From Candidatus Bathyarchaeota archaeon (GTDB lineage Archaea > Asgardarchaeota > Lokiarchaeia > Sigyniarchaeales > Sigyniarchaeaceae): a stretch of 19,168 bases of DNA. This document shows, piece after piece, positions 6,603 to 13,617 of this stretch (the stretch's first letter is position 1; each line of letters begins with the position of its first letter). A program made the translations under genes and the position numbers. The notes under the pieces were generated by a model. The model made no database searches and was not told the origin of the DNA. It saw only the letters and a list, made by a program, of their open reading frames with translations. The DNA lies in assembly GCA_014729935.1 (NCBI GenBank), contig WJJB01000458.1:1-19168 (forward strand). Reading direction: 5' to 3'.

Positions 6603-6640
6603 GGATGCAAATAAACCTTGGCTCTCTGGGATTTGCATCC
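6603..6640. promoter_or_regulatory. Perfect 10-bp inverted repeat between the lsm and roadblock genes
   Basis: GGATGCAAAT at 6603-6612 is exactly the reverse complement of ATTTGCATCC at 6631-6640, with an 18-nt spacer. It is 4 nt from a TATA-like CTTTTTAAAG at 6644-6653, which lies about 95 nt upstream of the roadblock start and about 85 nt upstream of the Sm start. This could be a dimeric regulator site controlling the divergent pair, or an RNA hairpin in a leader. Confidence 0.5.
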
Positions 6641-6748
6641 AAACTTTTTAAAGGATGACTGCGAGATCTAGTTTAACCACGCGCATACCTTGCGCTGCTT
6701 GGATCACCGGGATTCAAGCATCTCCACGCTTTACGACGTGAATGTGCT

Positions 6749-7141
6749 ATGGCAGAGCTCACAGAACAGGAAGCACAAAATCTCGCCTCATACCTTGGCC
6801 AGGTTATTTCCCATACCGAACTTGAAGCATTGGCACTCGTGACGAGAACAGGTGATAGATTAGCCTTTTCTGCCGTGCCAAATACGCAGATTCAACCAGA
6901 TATGCTCGCAAGCATGAGTGCGGTCCTTTTGCAAGCCGGCGAGCAAGCTGTTGCGAAAATTGGTTACACGCAAACTCTTGAAGTAGTTCTCAGGGGTGGA
7001 AATTCATTCATCGTGCTTTCTGCTGCTGGACGATTTTTCCTAATTGGTGCATCTTCATCACTCAAGGAAATGGGCAAGATTGTCTCTGTTTTCAGGTATT
7101 ATTCCAAGGAAATTGCAAAAGCATATCCAGATTCAGGGTAA
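6749..7141 (+). CDS. Roadblock/LC7-domain protein
   Basis: This 130-residue single-domain protein begins with a helix (QEAQNLASYLGQVIS). It continues with paired strands (LEALALVTRTGDRLAFS), a long helix (PDMLASMSAVLLQAGEQAVAKIG) and three strands (LEVVLRGGNSFIVLSAAGRFFLIGAS), and ends in a helix. This is the roadblock/LC7 order. Members dimerise and commonly act as scaffolds or regulators (GAPs or platforms) for small GTPases such as MglA and, in Asgard archaea, eukaryote-like GTPases. No GTPase gene is in this window. The next gene downstream, 147 bp away on the same strand, encodes a CBS protein with a related-looking sensor domain. The start at ATG 6749 gives the expected N-terminal helix. 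A 12-nt palindrome lies 13 nt after the stop. Confidence 0.88.
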   Translation: MAELTEQEAQNLASYLGQVISHTELEALALVTRTGDRLAFSAVPNTQIQPDMLASMSAVLLQAGEQAVAKIGYTQTLEVVLRGGNSFIVLSAAGRFFLIGASSSLKEMGKIVSVFRYYSKEIAKAYPDSG

Positions 7142-7154
7142 AACATGGATATCT

Positions 7155-7166
7155 CGTGGATCCACG
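7155..7166. repeat. 12-nt perfect palindrome after the roadblock gene
   Basis: CGTGGATCCACG is self-complementary and begins 13 nt after the roadblock stop codon. It may mark a 3' end or a binding site for the downstream CBS gene. There is no poly-T run next to it. Confidence 0.3.
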
Positions 7167-7288
7167 TGAAAAACTGGAATGAGGCAACCAGATCGAATCC
7201 AAGTGATTCAAGATCGGACGGATTAAAGGTAATACATCATCTAGTTAATAACGCCTGATTCAGTCATACTTGAATAGGGAGGAATGAT

Positions 7289-8092
7289 GTGAAATTGAAC
7301 CGACACGTGGGTGAAATTTGCGATACTCATCCAGTAACCGTGACCAAAGGAACGAATATCAGGGAAGCCGCAAGAGAAGTCATGGAATACCACCAATCCT
7401 TTCTTATCGTGACGAACGCGGGGAATAATCCGATTGGAATCATCACGGAAAGAGATTTCATGAATCTGGTAGGAAAGGGAATGGATTTAGAGGGAAAGAC
7501 CGTCGAGGATGTTATGTCCACGCCCTTGATAACACTTGATCGAGATGCAACCGTCGAGGAATGCCAAGAAACGATGAAACGCAATGGAATCAAGCATGTC
7601 GTTGTCGTGGATGGAGAAAGACTCCACGGCGTTGTAACCCTGAAAGAGATTTTATTCAATGATGCATCGCTAATCGTGAAAACCAATCCAGTTGTTCTCT
7701 ACGTGATTAACAAGAAAAACGGCATCCTGATCTTTGAATTCAATTTTAAAAGCCAGAAAGGAAAGGGAGTAATTAGTGGTGATTTGTTCACCGGTGCTTT
7801 TTCCTCATTCAACACGCTTTTCCCCGAAATACTTGGAAACAAGGGAAAGTTGAAATTCATAGAAATCGAGAAACTCAAGATCCTTATCGAGTATGGCCAA
7901 CATGCGATTTTCATCATCATCCAAGATGAGGAGTCAATTGATTCAAGAACACGATTGAAGGTATTCAAGAAGAAATTCGAGGGGGCATGTGCAGATGAAC
8001 TGCGCGACTATTCAGAGAAGATGCCCTTGAACGTTTTCGTGAAAAAGGGGGAACGGATCGTCCGGCAGATTTTTGCATCCAAACTCGAATGA
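7289..8092 (+). CDS. CBS-pair protein with C-terminal longin/roadblock-like domain
   Basis: This 267-residue protein has two CBS motifs at about 8-62 and 75-125 (SFLIVTNAGNNPIGIITERD and HVVVVDGERLHGVVTLKEI), a Bateman module that normally binds adenosine nucleotides. The C-terminal half (about 133-265) follows the order strand-strand-helix-three strands-helix: VVLYVIN, ILIFEFNF, the helix FTGAFSSFNTLFPEIL, then KLKFIEIE, LKILIEYG, HAIFIIIQD and a final helical region. That is the order of longin and related roadblock-type domains, and proteins of this look are frequent in Asgard archaea; the assignment here is by pattern only. The start is GTG 7289 with a strong GGGAGG ribosome-binding site 6 nt upstream; ATGs at 7284 and 7287 are out of frame. 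It may couple nucleotide levels to a GTPase or scaffold together with the upstream roadblock protein. Confidence 0.85.
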   Translation: MKLNRHVGEICDTHPVTVTKGTNIREAAREVMEYHQSFLIVTNAGNNPIGIITERDFMNLVGKGMDLEGKTVEDVMSTPLITLDRDATVEECQETMKRNGIKHVVVVDGERLHGVVTLKEILFNDASLIVKTNPVVLYVINKKNGILIFEFNFKSQKGKGVISGDLFTGAFSSFNTLFPEILGNKGKLKFIEIEKLKILIEYGQHAIFIIIQDEESIDSRTRLKVFKKKFEGACADELRDYSEKMPLNVFVKKGERIVRQIFASKLE

Positions 8093-8111
8093 TCACGAGT
8101 ATGCTAGGAGG

Positions 8112-9464
8112 TTAGAGATAATCACGTAGATTAAAATTCTCTTCAAGTATCTTATCAGCGAATTCGCTCACGTTGATCTTCTCCAATATCATGCGCCTAA
8201 TTTCCATTTGAAGGGATATATTGCCGATGAGAATTGCCCCAATGAGTTTCTCATCTTTGATGAAGATCTTCTTGTATTCTCCAAGAGTGAGATCTACCTT
8301 AAAGTATGAAAATATCTCCTCCATTTCTGCCTGACCGATCGTGTACTCATTAACCCTGCCGATGCTTGCAAGCTCGGTATCGAACCCGTGGAAGGTGACG
8401 ATGGGGATGGTTCCCTTGTAATCCATCGTTTCACCTCCAGGTTGTATTATGTTGTATGCACAATGCTTTGCTTGTTCAATGGCGGCAGGATTGATGCCGT
8501 ACATGAAGCCGTCAAATTCGCAACAATCTCCCACTGCATAAATATCATCAAAATTAGTTTGCATGTGCTCGTTGACAAGGATAGATCGAGTAAATTCCTG
8601 CCCGATCACCTCGTCGGCTTCTATCTCGTAATCTGGTGTTTCGATCATCTCGATACCAGAGTCCACCAAGAAATCAACGTTCGGCTTTATTCCACACGCG
8701 AACAAGATAATGTCCCCCTTCTGGATGGTTTTATCGGATAACCTGCATCCTTCTATGTGTTCTTCACCAGTGCATTCGGTAACCCTGGTATCTATGAGTA
8801 TTTTCACTCCAGCGCGTTCTAATAGATTTGAAAGAACAAAAGAGCCTTTTTTATCCAAGTATGCAGGTGCCACAATCGGTTCAATCTCGATTATCGTGGT
8901 ATCTAGTGTGTTATTACCCGTCCTGAATTTATCAGCAATTTCCAACCCGAGTAACCCGCTTCCCAATATATTTACTCTCTGAGCTTGCTTCAGGTGTTCC
9001 CTGATCTCGATGGCATCATCGATGGTGCGAAGGACGTGCCATCCCTTCTTATCCCGATGCACTGGTTCCAAGATCGTTTTCTTGGTTGAGGATTCCTCCA
9101 ACGCAGATTTAGGAATGATTGGCTTGCTGCCTGATGCTATAACGAGCTTATCAAAGTCATGCTCCTCAGTTTTCTTTGGATCAGTCACGTCTTCAACGAT
9201 TATTTTTTTCTTCTTCGGAATCACTTCGATGACTCTCGATTGGAGATGGAGCGTGATATCTCTTGCCTCGTACCAGAACTCTTCGAATACTATCAGATCC
9301 TCCTTTGAAATGGTACCCATCATGAAATCAACGAGCTTGACCCGTGAATAGTATGGATAGTTCTCCTCGGAAAATATCTCCACTTCAACCGAAGGATCCA
9401 AAGATACCAAGTTTGATGCGACCGTGACCCCTGCCAGACCATTACCGATTATGATGACCTTCAT
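8112..9464 (-). CDS. FAD-dependent NAD(P)H oxidoreductase (pyridine nucleotide-disulfide reductase superfamily, NirB/rubredoxin-reductase-like)
   Basis: This 450-residue flavoenzyme has an N-terminal FAD Rossmann motif, IIGNGLAG, at 5-12. The ASGSKP strand-turn is at 110-115, and a second nucleotide motif, ILGSGLLGLE at 166-175, binds NAD(P)H. The FAD-closing IYAVGDCCEF is at 308-317, and a C-terminal dimerisation region follows. There is no redox-active CxxxxC pair near the N-terminus, so it is not a classical disulfide reductase. The layout resembles the reductase part of nitrite reductase, rubredoxin reductase and CoA-type NADH oxidases. The electron acceptor is unknown, and no rubredoxin lies beside it. 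The start ATG 9462 has AAGGT about 10 nt upstream and a TATA-like box at 9521-9530. It converges with the CBS gene, leaving only 19 bp. Confidence 0.88.
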   Translation of the reverse strand: MKVIIIGNGLAGVTVASNLVSLDPSVEVEIFSEENYPYYSRVKLVDFMMGTISKEDLIVFEEFWYEARDITLHLQSRVIEVIPKKKKIIVEDVTDPKKTEEHDFDKLVIASGSKPIIPKSALEESSTKKTILEPVHRDKKGWHVLRTIDDAIEIREHLKQAQRVNILGSGLLGLEIADKFRTGNNTLDTTIIEIEPIVAPAYLDKKGSFVLSNLLERAGVKILIDTRVTECTGEEHIEGCRLSDKTIQKGDIILFACGIKPNVDFLVDSGIEMIETPDYEIEADEVIGQEFTRSILVNEHMQTNFDDIYAVGDCCEFDGFMYGINPAAIEQAKHCAYNIIQPGGETMDYKGTIPIVTFHGFDTELASIGRVNEYTIGQAEMEEIFSYFKVDLTLGEYKKIFIKDEKLIGAILIGNISLQMEIRRMILEKINVSEFADKILEENFNLRDYL

Positions 9465-9520
9465 GAAATCGAAAACCTTGAAAGATTTATTGATGAATAA
9501 AAACGCGTTGCCTTTTATGA

Positions 9521-9530
9521 TTTATATTTT
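9521..9530 (-). promoter_or_regulatory. TATA-like box for the FAD oxidoreductase gene
   Basis: The minus strand reads AAAATATAAA, about 60 nt upstream of the ATG at 9464. A start about 26 nt downstream of the box would give a leader of about 35 nt that still contains the AAGGT ribosome-binding site. Confidence 0.4.
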
Positions 9531-9618
9531 TTCCAAGAATCTAATGAAATCAACTTTTAACCTGCAAAAGAAATCCACGACATTCATTCATGCCGGGGTT
9601 GAAAGTGGTAGGTCTCCA

Positions 9619-11124
9619 TCATAGCCACGTGCTTAGATTGGATAGCGGTTTCAATCCTTGGTTTATTTGCGCGTTTGTTTTCCTGACAAGAAACCGAAGA
9701 AATTTTTCAAGTTTTTTTCGTGGTATTTCAACGCTGGCAGCTGGAGCGTGACCGCGTGGAACGGAATCCACGTCAATATCTTTGATGATTTCCCGAAATG
9801 CTTGTCCTAAATGCAAGCCTTGCTTGACAAGATTTTCGAAGCCCCTTGCAGAGATTTTCACAACGGAATCATCCTCACGCAACGCGGTCCACCCAACGAT
9901 TGGAAGTTTCTTGTCTACCCTCCTGGAAGACATTAATAGAAGCGTGAGGGTAGTAAGCATGGTATCCTCGATGTATTCATTGCCATCCACGACTTGTATC
10001 GTGTTTTCCTGCTTACGGAGTGCATTCGTGGTAAAGATCCAGTTCATGTAGTTTGCCAGCCGTTTCGTGTATTCATTAACGAGTTTTTGTCCCTTAAGTA
10101 AAAATTCCCCTCGATCTCCCACCACGATATTCAAGCCAATGCCACCATGTCCCATCCTTCCGCAAGAATTCAATAATGCAGCATACTCCCTCATGTCCCG
10201 AAGGCAGGTGTTAGGTGCTTCTGCATCCAAGAGATACACGTTTCCTATCAACTGGCGGATTTTATTGGGTTTCATCCCGTACTTCAATGCATGCTCTATG
10301 ATGGATGAAACAAGTTTCGATTTTTCCTCCTTGGATAAATCCGAGATAGTTCTCACTGTACCCTTATTTCCATTTACAACCGGGATGTTTAGCCGTTCCA
10401 AGAAGCGCTTGCATGACTTCTCGTCCCCCGATAATCCCGGCAAGTAGGGAATGCTAGTCGCGCTCAATGCAAGGTGAATCGGACGGGTATATCGACCAGA
10501 TATCTTGATATCCACGGTCTCGCGAACTAAATCTTGCTTCTTGCAATCCCCCAGTATTTTCCGATTCAACCCAATTATCGAGCTATTTTCACCAACATCC
10601 TGCTCATCTCCAAGAGCTCCTATTATGGCAAGGGGTGCAAGATCCACGTTTTCAGGGGAAATGGCTTTTGCAAAATAATACGCAACACCTGTTGCGGATA
10701 TATCCCGTGCCCCGTCTATTCCGAACATCCATGGGTTCACGTGAAGCAGTTTTTCTGGAATACTCTCCTTTCCCTCCACGATCTCGTGATGGTCGAGTAC
10801 CAGCACACGCTCGATGTCGAATTGGTTCAGGATGAATTTGAGTTGCCCACTCCCCAGGTCTGAAAAGATAAAGAATTTCTTCTTGAATGACTCAAAGTTG
10901 GTGATCGCATCATGTATCGATCTTGGAGTGATATATTTCACCACTCGTGCCTGAAATGGTAAATTTTTTCTCATGAATGCCCGTGCCAACAATCCACCTG
11001 AGGCAATCCCATCGGCATCATGGTGCGTGAAGATGAATATAATATCCTCTTCACGGTTCAATCTCTTGAAGAATTCATCCTTGCACGTTATCACGTGGCG
11101 CAATAATTGGTCATTGGAATCCAT
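9619..11124 (-). CDS. DHH/DHHA1-family RecJ-like single-strand exonuclease
   Basis: This 501-residue phosphoesterase is of the RecJ/GAN type. The catalytic metal-site motifs of the DHH domain are intact: THHDADG at 33-39, FSDLG with D89, the DHH triad D111-H112-H113, and LGD with D173. After a linker, the GRMGHGGIGLNIV block (322-334) and the C-terminal SARGF and RGHAPAASVEIP segments (about 425-468) match a DHHA1 substrate-binding domain. Archaeal homologues degrade single-stranded DNA or RNA 5'-3', and some bind GINS in the CMG-like replisome. Whether this one does cannot be seen. The start ATG 11122 has AAGGT about 10 nt upstream and a palindromic TATA box at 11170-11181. NrnA-type nucleases are shorter, which makes the RecJ/GAN assignment more likely. 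Confidence 0.9.
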   Translation of the reverse strand: MDSNDQLLRHVITCKDEFFKRLNREEDIIFIFTHHDADGIASGGLLARAFMRKNLPFQARVVKYITPRSIHDAITNFESFKKKFFIFSDLGSGQLKFILNQFDIERVLVLDHHEIVEGKESIPEKLLHVNPWMFGIDGARDISATGVAYYFAKAISPENVDLAPLAIIGALGDEQDVGENSSIIGLNRKILGDCKKQDLVRETVDIKISGRYTRPIHLALSATSIPYLPGLSGDEKSCKRFLERLNIPVVNGNKGTVRTISDLSKEEKSKLVSSIIEHALKYGMKPNKIRQLIGNVYLLDAEAPNTCLRDMREYAALLNSCGRMGHGGIGLNIVVGDRGEFLLKGQKLVNEYTKRLANYMNWIFTTNALRKQENTIQVVDGNEYIEDTMLTTLTLLLMSSRRVDKKLPIVGWTALREDDSVVKISARGFENLVKQGLHLGQAFREIIKDIDVDSVPRGHAPAASVEIPRKKLEKFLRFLVRKTNAQINQGLKPLSNLSTWL

Positions 11125-11169
11125 TGAAATGCAACCTTGCGACCGTCCTTTACTTGACCGAAGATGAAG

Positions 11170-11181
11170 TGATATATATCA
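11170..11181. promoter_or_regulatory. Palindromic TATA box upstream of the RecJ-like gene
   Basis: TGATATATATCA is a perfect palindrome centred about 52 nt upstream of the minus-strand ATG at 11124. Transcription about 26 nt downstream would give a 25-nt leader containing the AAGGT site. Because it is symmetric it could also fire rightward toward mch, but that would need a leader of about 180 nt. Confidence 0.5.
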
Positions 11182-11385
11182 TAGGTGCATAGTAATCTAA
11201 AAACCAGATGATACAAGTAAAGCTGATGTAAGATGGTTTCTTGGTATCTCGGTTCCATCAAGGATTATTAAGAGCAGATGGAGCAATAAAAAGTAACCAC
11301 GCATAAATTTCATGCCAATCGCGAGATGGATGTGCGTGGCTGCTGCTGTTATTCAAGGGATTTATTGGATATGGAGGTAAACAAG

Positions 11386-12387
11386 ATGAATGGGAAGTAT
11401 TCACCTTCGGTAAATACACTAGCTTTGGCCATATTGATGGATTTGCGAACAAATGCAAAGAATCTAAGGTTACAGGTTGAAAAATTCGAAAATGGAGCTG
11501 TTGCAATTGATGCCAGCCAAGGAGATTATAACGTGGGAGCAAGAGTTGGAGAAATTTGCATGGGCGGACTCGGTACGGTTTCCATCACCACCATGCCCGT
11601 GGATGGGCTTTACCTACCAGCCGTCCATGTGCATACCGGTGATCCAGTCATTAGCTGCATGGGGTCCCAGTATGCAGGTTGGCAAGTAAAAGTAAAAAAT
11701 GTGGAGACCGGAAAGAAATGGAAAGCAATGTCTTCGGGTCCCGCGCGTGCACGGTCCAAGGTGGAAAAAAAATTATATGCACGGATCGGGTACGAAGATG
11801 AGGCGCAAGCAGCTGTTACTGTATTTGAAACAAGCAAGGCACCAACGGACGAGGTGATGGAGTACGTTGCAGGAAAATGTAATGTGGATCCCAAGGACAC
11901 GCACGCTATCTGGGCGCCGACCAACTGCATTGTTGGTTCCACCCAGATTTCTGCAAGGGTGGTAGAGACCTCCATTCACAAGTTATTTGAAGTAGCGCAT
12001 GAAGAAGGGTATCAGATTGAAGATAAGATCGTGGCGGGAGAGGGGATCGCTCCAATTGCTCCCATAGCCAAGAATGATTTGAAAGCAATGGGTAGGACGA
12101 ATGACGCTATCTTGGCTGGAGGAAATGTGAATCTTACTGTGAGGGTACCAAAAGACGAGGAGGAAATCCTTCAATCTATCATGAAGAAAGTTCCGTCGTC
12201 CACGGCAGCAGGATATGGCGACCCCTTTTACAAGATATTCAAGAGCTTTAATTTCAAGTTTTATGACATTGATCCCGGTCTTTTTGCCCCTGCGCTCGTT
12301 ACCGTTAATAACATGGTAACTGGTTCCTGTATATCATACGGTGCATTAGATCCTGAGCTCCTGAAGCGCTCTTTCTTCACGGCTTGA
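11386..12387 (+). CDS. mch: Methenyltetrahydromethanopterin cyclohydrolase
   Basis: This enzyme of C1 metabolism interconverts methenyl- and N5-formyl-tetrahydromethanopterin (or a related archaeal pterin) in the Wood-Ljungdahl or methanogenic/formaldehyde route. From the ATG at 11386 it is 333 residues, close to the family's usual length of about 320. Family blocks seen are MGGLGTVSI (59-67), SQYAGWQV (94-101), SGPARA (117-122), PTNCIVGSTQISARVVETSIHKLFEVA (178-204) and AAGYGDPFYKIF (274-285). A longer frame reaches 11326, but ATG 11386 has an ideal GGAGGT at 11373-11378, 7 nt away, and gives the expected N-terminus (SVNTLALAIL). No other C1-pathway gene is adjacent; the archaeoflavoprotein 7 kb away is the only possible relative. 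It converges with the presenilin-like gene. Confidence 0.95.
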   Translation: MNGKYSPSVNTLALAILMDLRTNAKNLRLQVEKFENGAVAIDASQGDYNVGARVGEICMGGLGTVSITTMPVDGLYLPAVHVHTGDPVISCMGSQYAGWQVKVKNVETGKKWKAMSSGPARARSKVEKKLYARIGYEDEAQAAVTVFETSKAPTDEVMEYVAGKCNVDPKDTHAIWAPTNCIVGSTQISARVVETSIHKLFEVAHEEGYQIEDKIVAGEGIAPIAPIAKNDLKAMGRTNDAILAGGNVNLTVRVPKDEEEILQSIMKKVPSSTAAGYGDPFYKIFKSFNFKFYDIDPGLFAPALVTVNNMVTGSCISYGALDPELLKRSFFTA

Positions 12388-12420
12388 AGCAGCTTTCGAT
12401 CATTTTGCCAATCTTTCCCA

Positions 12421-12439
12421 TTAATTTTTCTTCTCTCTT
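12421..12439 (+). terminator. Pyrimidine-rich transcription end after mch
   Basis: A TTAATTTTTCTTCTCTCTT tract begins 34 nt after the mch stop codon, within the 136-bp convergent gap before the presenilin-like gene. T-rich tracts of this kind end archaeal transcripts. Support is compositional only. Confidence 0.35.
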
Positions 12440-12523
12440 GAATTGGGAATGGAAACAACGACATGCATGGTAGATTGGATTCTTTTTGCTTGTATTTCTC
12501 CCGTGCAAAAAACCCATCACGGG

Positions 12524-13561
12524 TTAGAAAATTAACACGCCCAATCCAATAGACAATGCTAGCATTCCAATCCCTATAAATATGGATAAGGGGAGGCCTG
12601 GTATCATCTTGTGCCGCTTCACGAACTGGAATGACAAGAATGCCCCGAGTAGCACGCCGGTAATGGTAAACATGAATGGCATGAAAAATGAAAATACATT
12701 GCCACTTAAATTGAACAAGAATGGTCCTCCAAATTCCTCGCTAATCAGCGTGATCGATGTAAGCATGCTGTAAAATGCGAGGTCGCCTATCCCGATATCG
12801 AGTGTAATGTCTGACCAATCCCAAGAATCATCCTCATCAGAAATGATGCCTTCGCTGGCAGAACCATTTCGAGCGTTAATTTGATCCATCATTTCCTTGA
12901 TGGGACCCCGCTTCACTGAATAGATATCATATAATGAAAAGCCGATGAGTATTAAAAGAGCAGTCCACGTGGGAAGTAACAAGGGGAGAAAACTACCAAT
13001 TAATACACCGTAGATCACGACAACGAGATTCTTGGTTCGTTCTCCAAACTTGGGGGCGGCAAATAGGTAAACGAGAAGCACCCCGAGACCAATGGATATG
13101 GCTATGAGAAGGTAAAACCAAAAATCCCCGAGGGGAAAGGCAGCTTCAAGAAAGCTAAACCCATAGGTCCCGTAAAAGTAAACGATGAAAATACCAAGGA
13201 TGAGAAAGGAACCCATCATTATCTTTTCAAGCAGGTCAATTCCCTTCTTTTTCACGAGCTTGATCATGATAAATGCCGAAAAGCCACCAATACCAATGAA
13301 TATCAGGGCATTTACCACTGACGCTCCAAAACCTAACTCTTCCTCATCCAACCCAAAACTAATCGGCACACCTGCAATATTTATCATGATAGCAAGAAGT
13401 CCAGAAAATATGATGCAGAGGACGATGGGAAACCATAACTTCTTGGGGCTTGTGGAATAAACAGGCAGGCGTGGTTCTTTCATCCCGCTGGTTTCCTGAA
13501 AACCATCCATTCCCCTATTCTCATCAGAATTTTTTTCATCCTCCAAATTTGAAATACCCAT
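12524..13561 (-). CDS. Presenilin/signal-peptide-peptidase-like intramembrane aspartyl protease (PSH, family A22)
   Basis: This 345-residue multi-pass membrane protein carries all three A22 signatures. The first catalytic Asp is D212, in a helix ending SLYDIYSVKRGP (the Y-D element). The second is D260, in GIGD at 257-260 (the G-x-G-D motif). PGLP is at 321-324, matching the family's PxLP element. About nine hydrophobic segments are visible (roughly 43-66, 78-103, 112-130, 146-168, 178-196, 198-216, 252-274, 288-310 and 321-345). A hydrophilic N-terminal tail of about 40 residues faces a soluble compartment, and an acidic loop (222-250) separates the two catalytic helices, as in other members. 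Homologues cut transmembrane helices or remnant signal peptides inside the bilayer; the substrate here is unknown. ATG 13559 is very close to a TATA box, so the internal ATG at codon 18 may be the real start. It diverges from the membrane-anchored S15-type hydrolase. Confidence 0.88.
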   Translation of the reverse strand: MGISNLEDEKNSDENRGMDGFQETSGMKEPRLPVYSTSPKKLWFPIVLCIIFSGLLAIMINIAGVPISFGLDEEELGFGASVVNALIFIGIGGFSAFIMIKLVKKKGIDLLEKIMMGSFLILGIFIVYFYGTYGFSFLEAAFPLGDFWFYLLIAISIGLGVLLVYLFAAPKFGERTKNLVVVIYGVLIGSFLPLLLPTWTALLILIGFSLYDIYSVKRGPIKEMMDQINARNGSASEGIISDEDDSWDWSDITLDIGIGDLAFYSMLTSITLISEEFGGPFLFNLSGNVFSFFMPFMFTITGVLLGAFLSFQFVKRHKMIPGLPLSIFIGIGMLALSIGLGVLIF

Positions 13562-13566
13562 AGCTC

Positions 13567-13576
13567 ATTATATAAT
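13567..13576. promoter_or_regulatory. Symmetric TATA box between the divergent presenilin-like and S15-type genes
   Basis: ATTATATAAT is a perfect palindrome in a 56-bp divergent gap. Rightward, a start about 26 nt on would leave a leader of about 20 nt holding the GGTGATT ribosome-binding site of the S15-type gene. Leftward, it lies too close to the ATG at 13561 and would suit a downstream start at codon 18. One TATA element may serve both genes. Confidence 0.5.
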
Positions 13577-13617
13577 TTGTATCATTTTCAAAGTTATCCT
13601 TCTACGGTGATTGGCAC

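Noticed and set aside
11326..11385. 20-codon N-terminal extension of mch
   Set aside because: Its Cys-rich sequence is unlike the family, and the GGAGGT at 11373-11378 fits the ATG at 11386.
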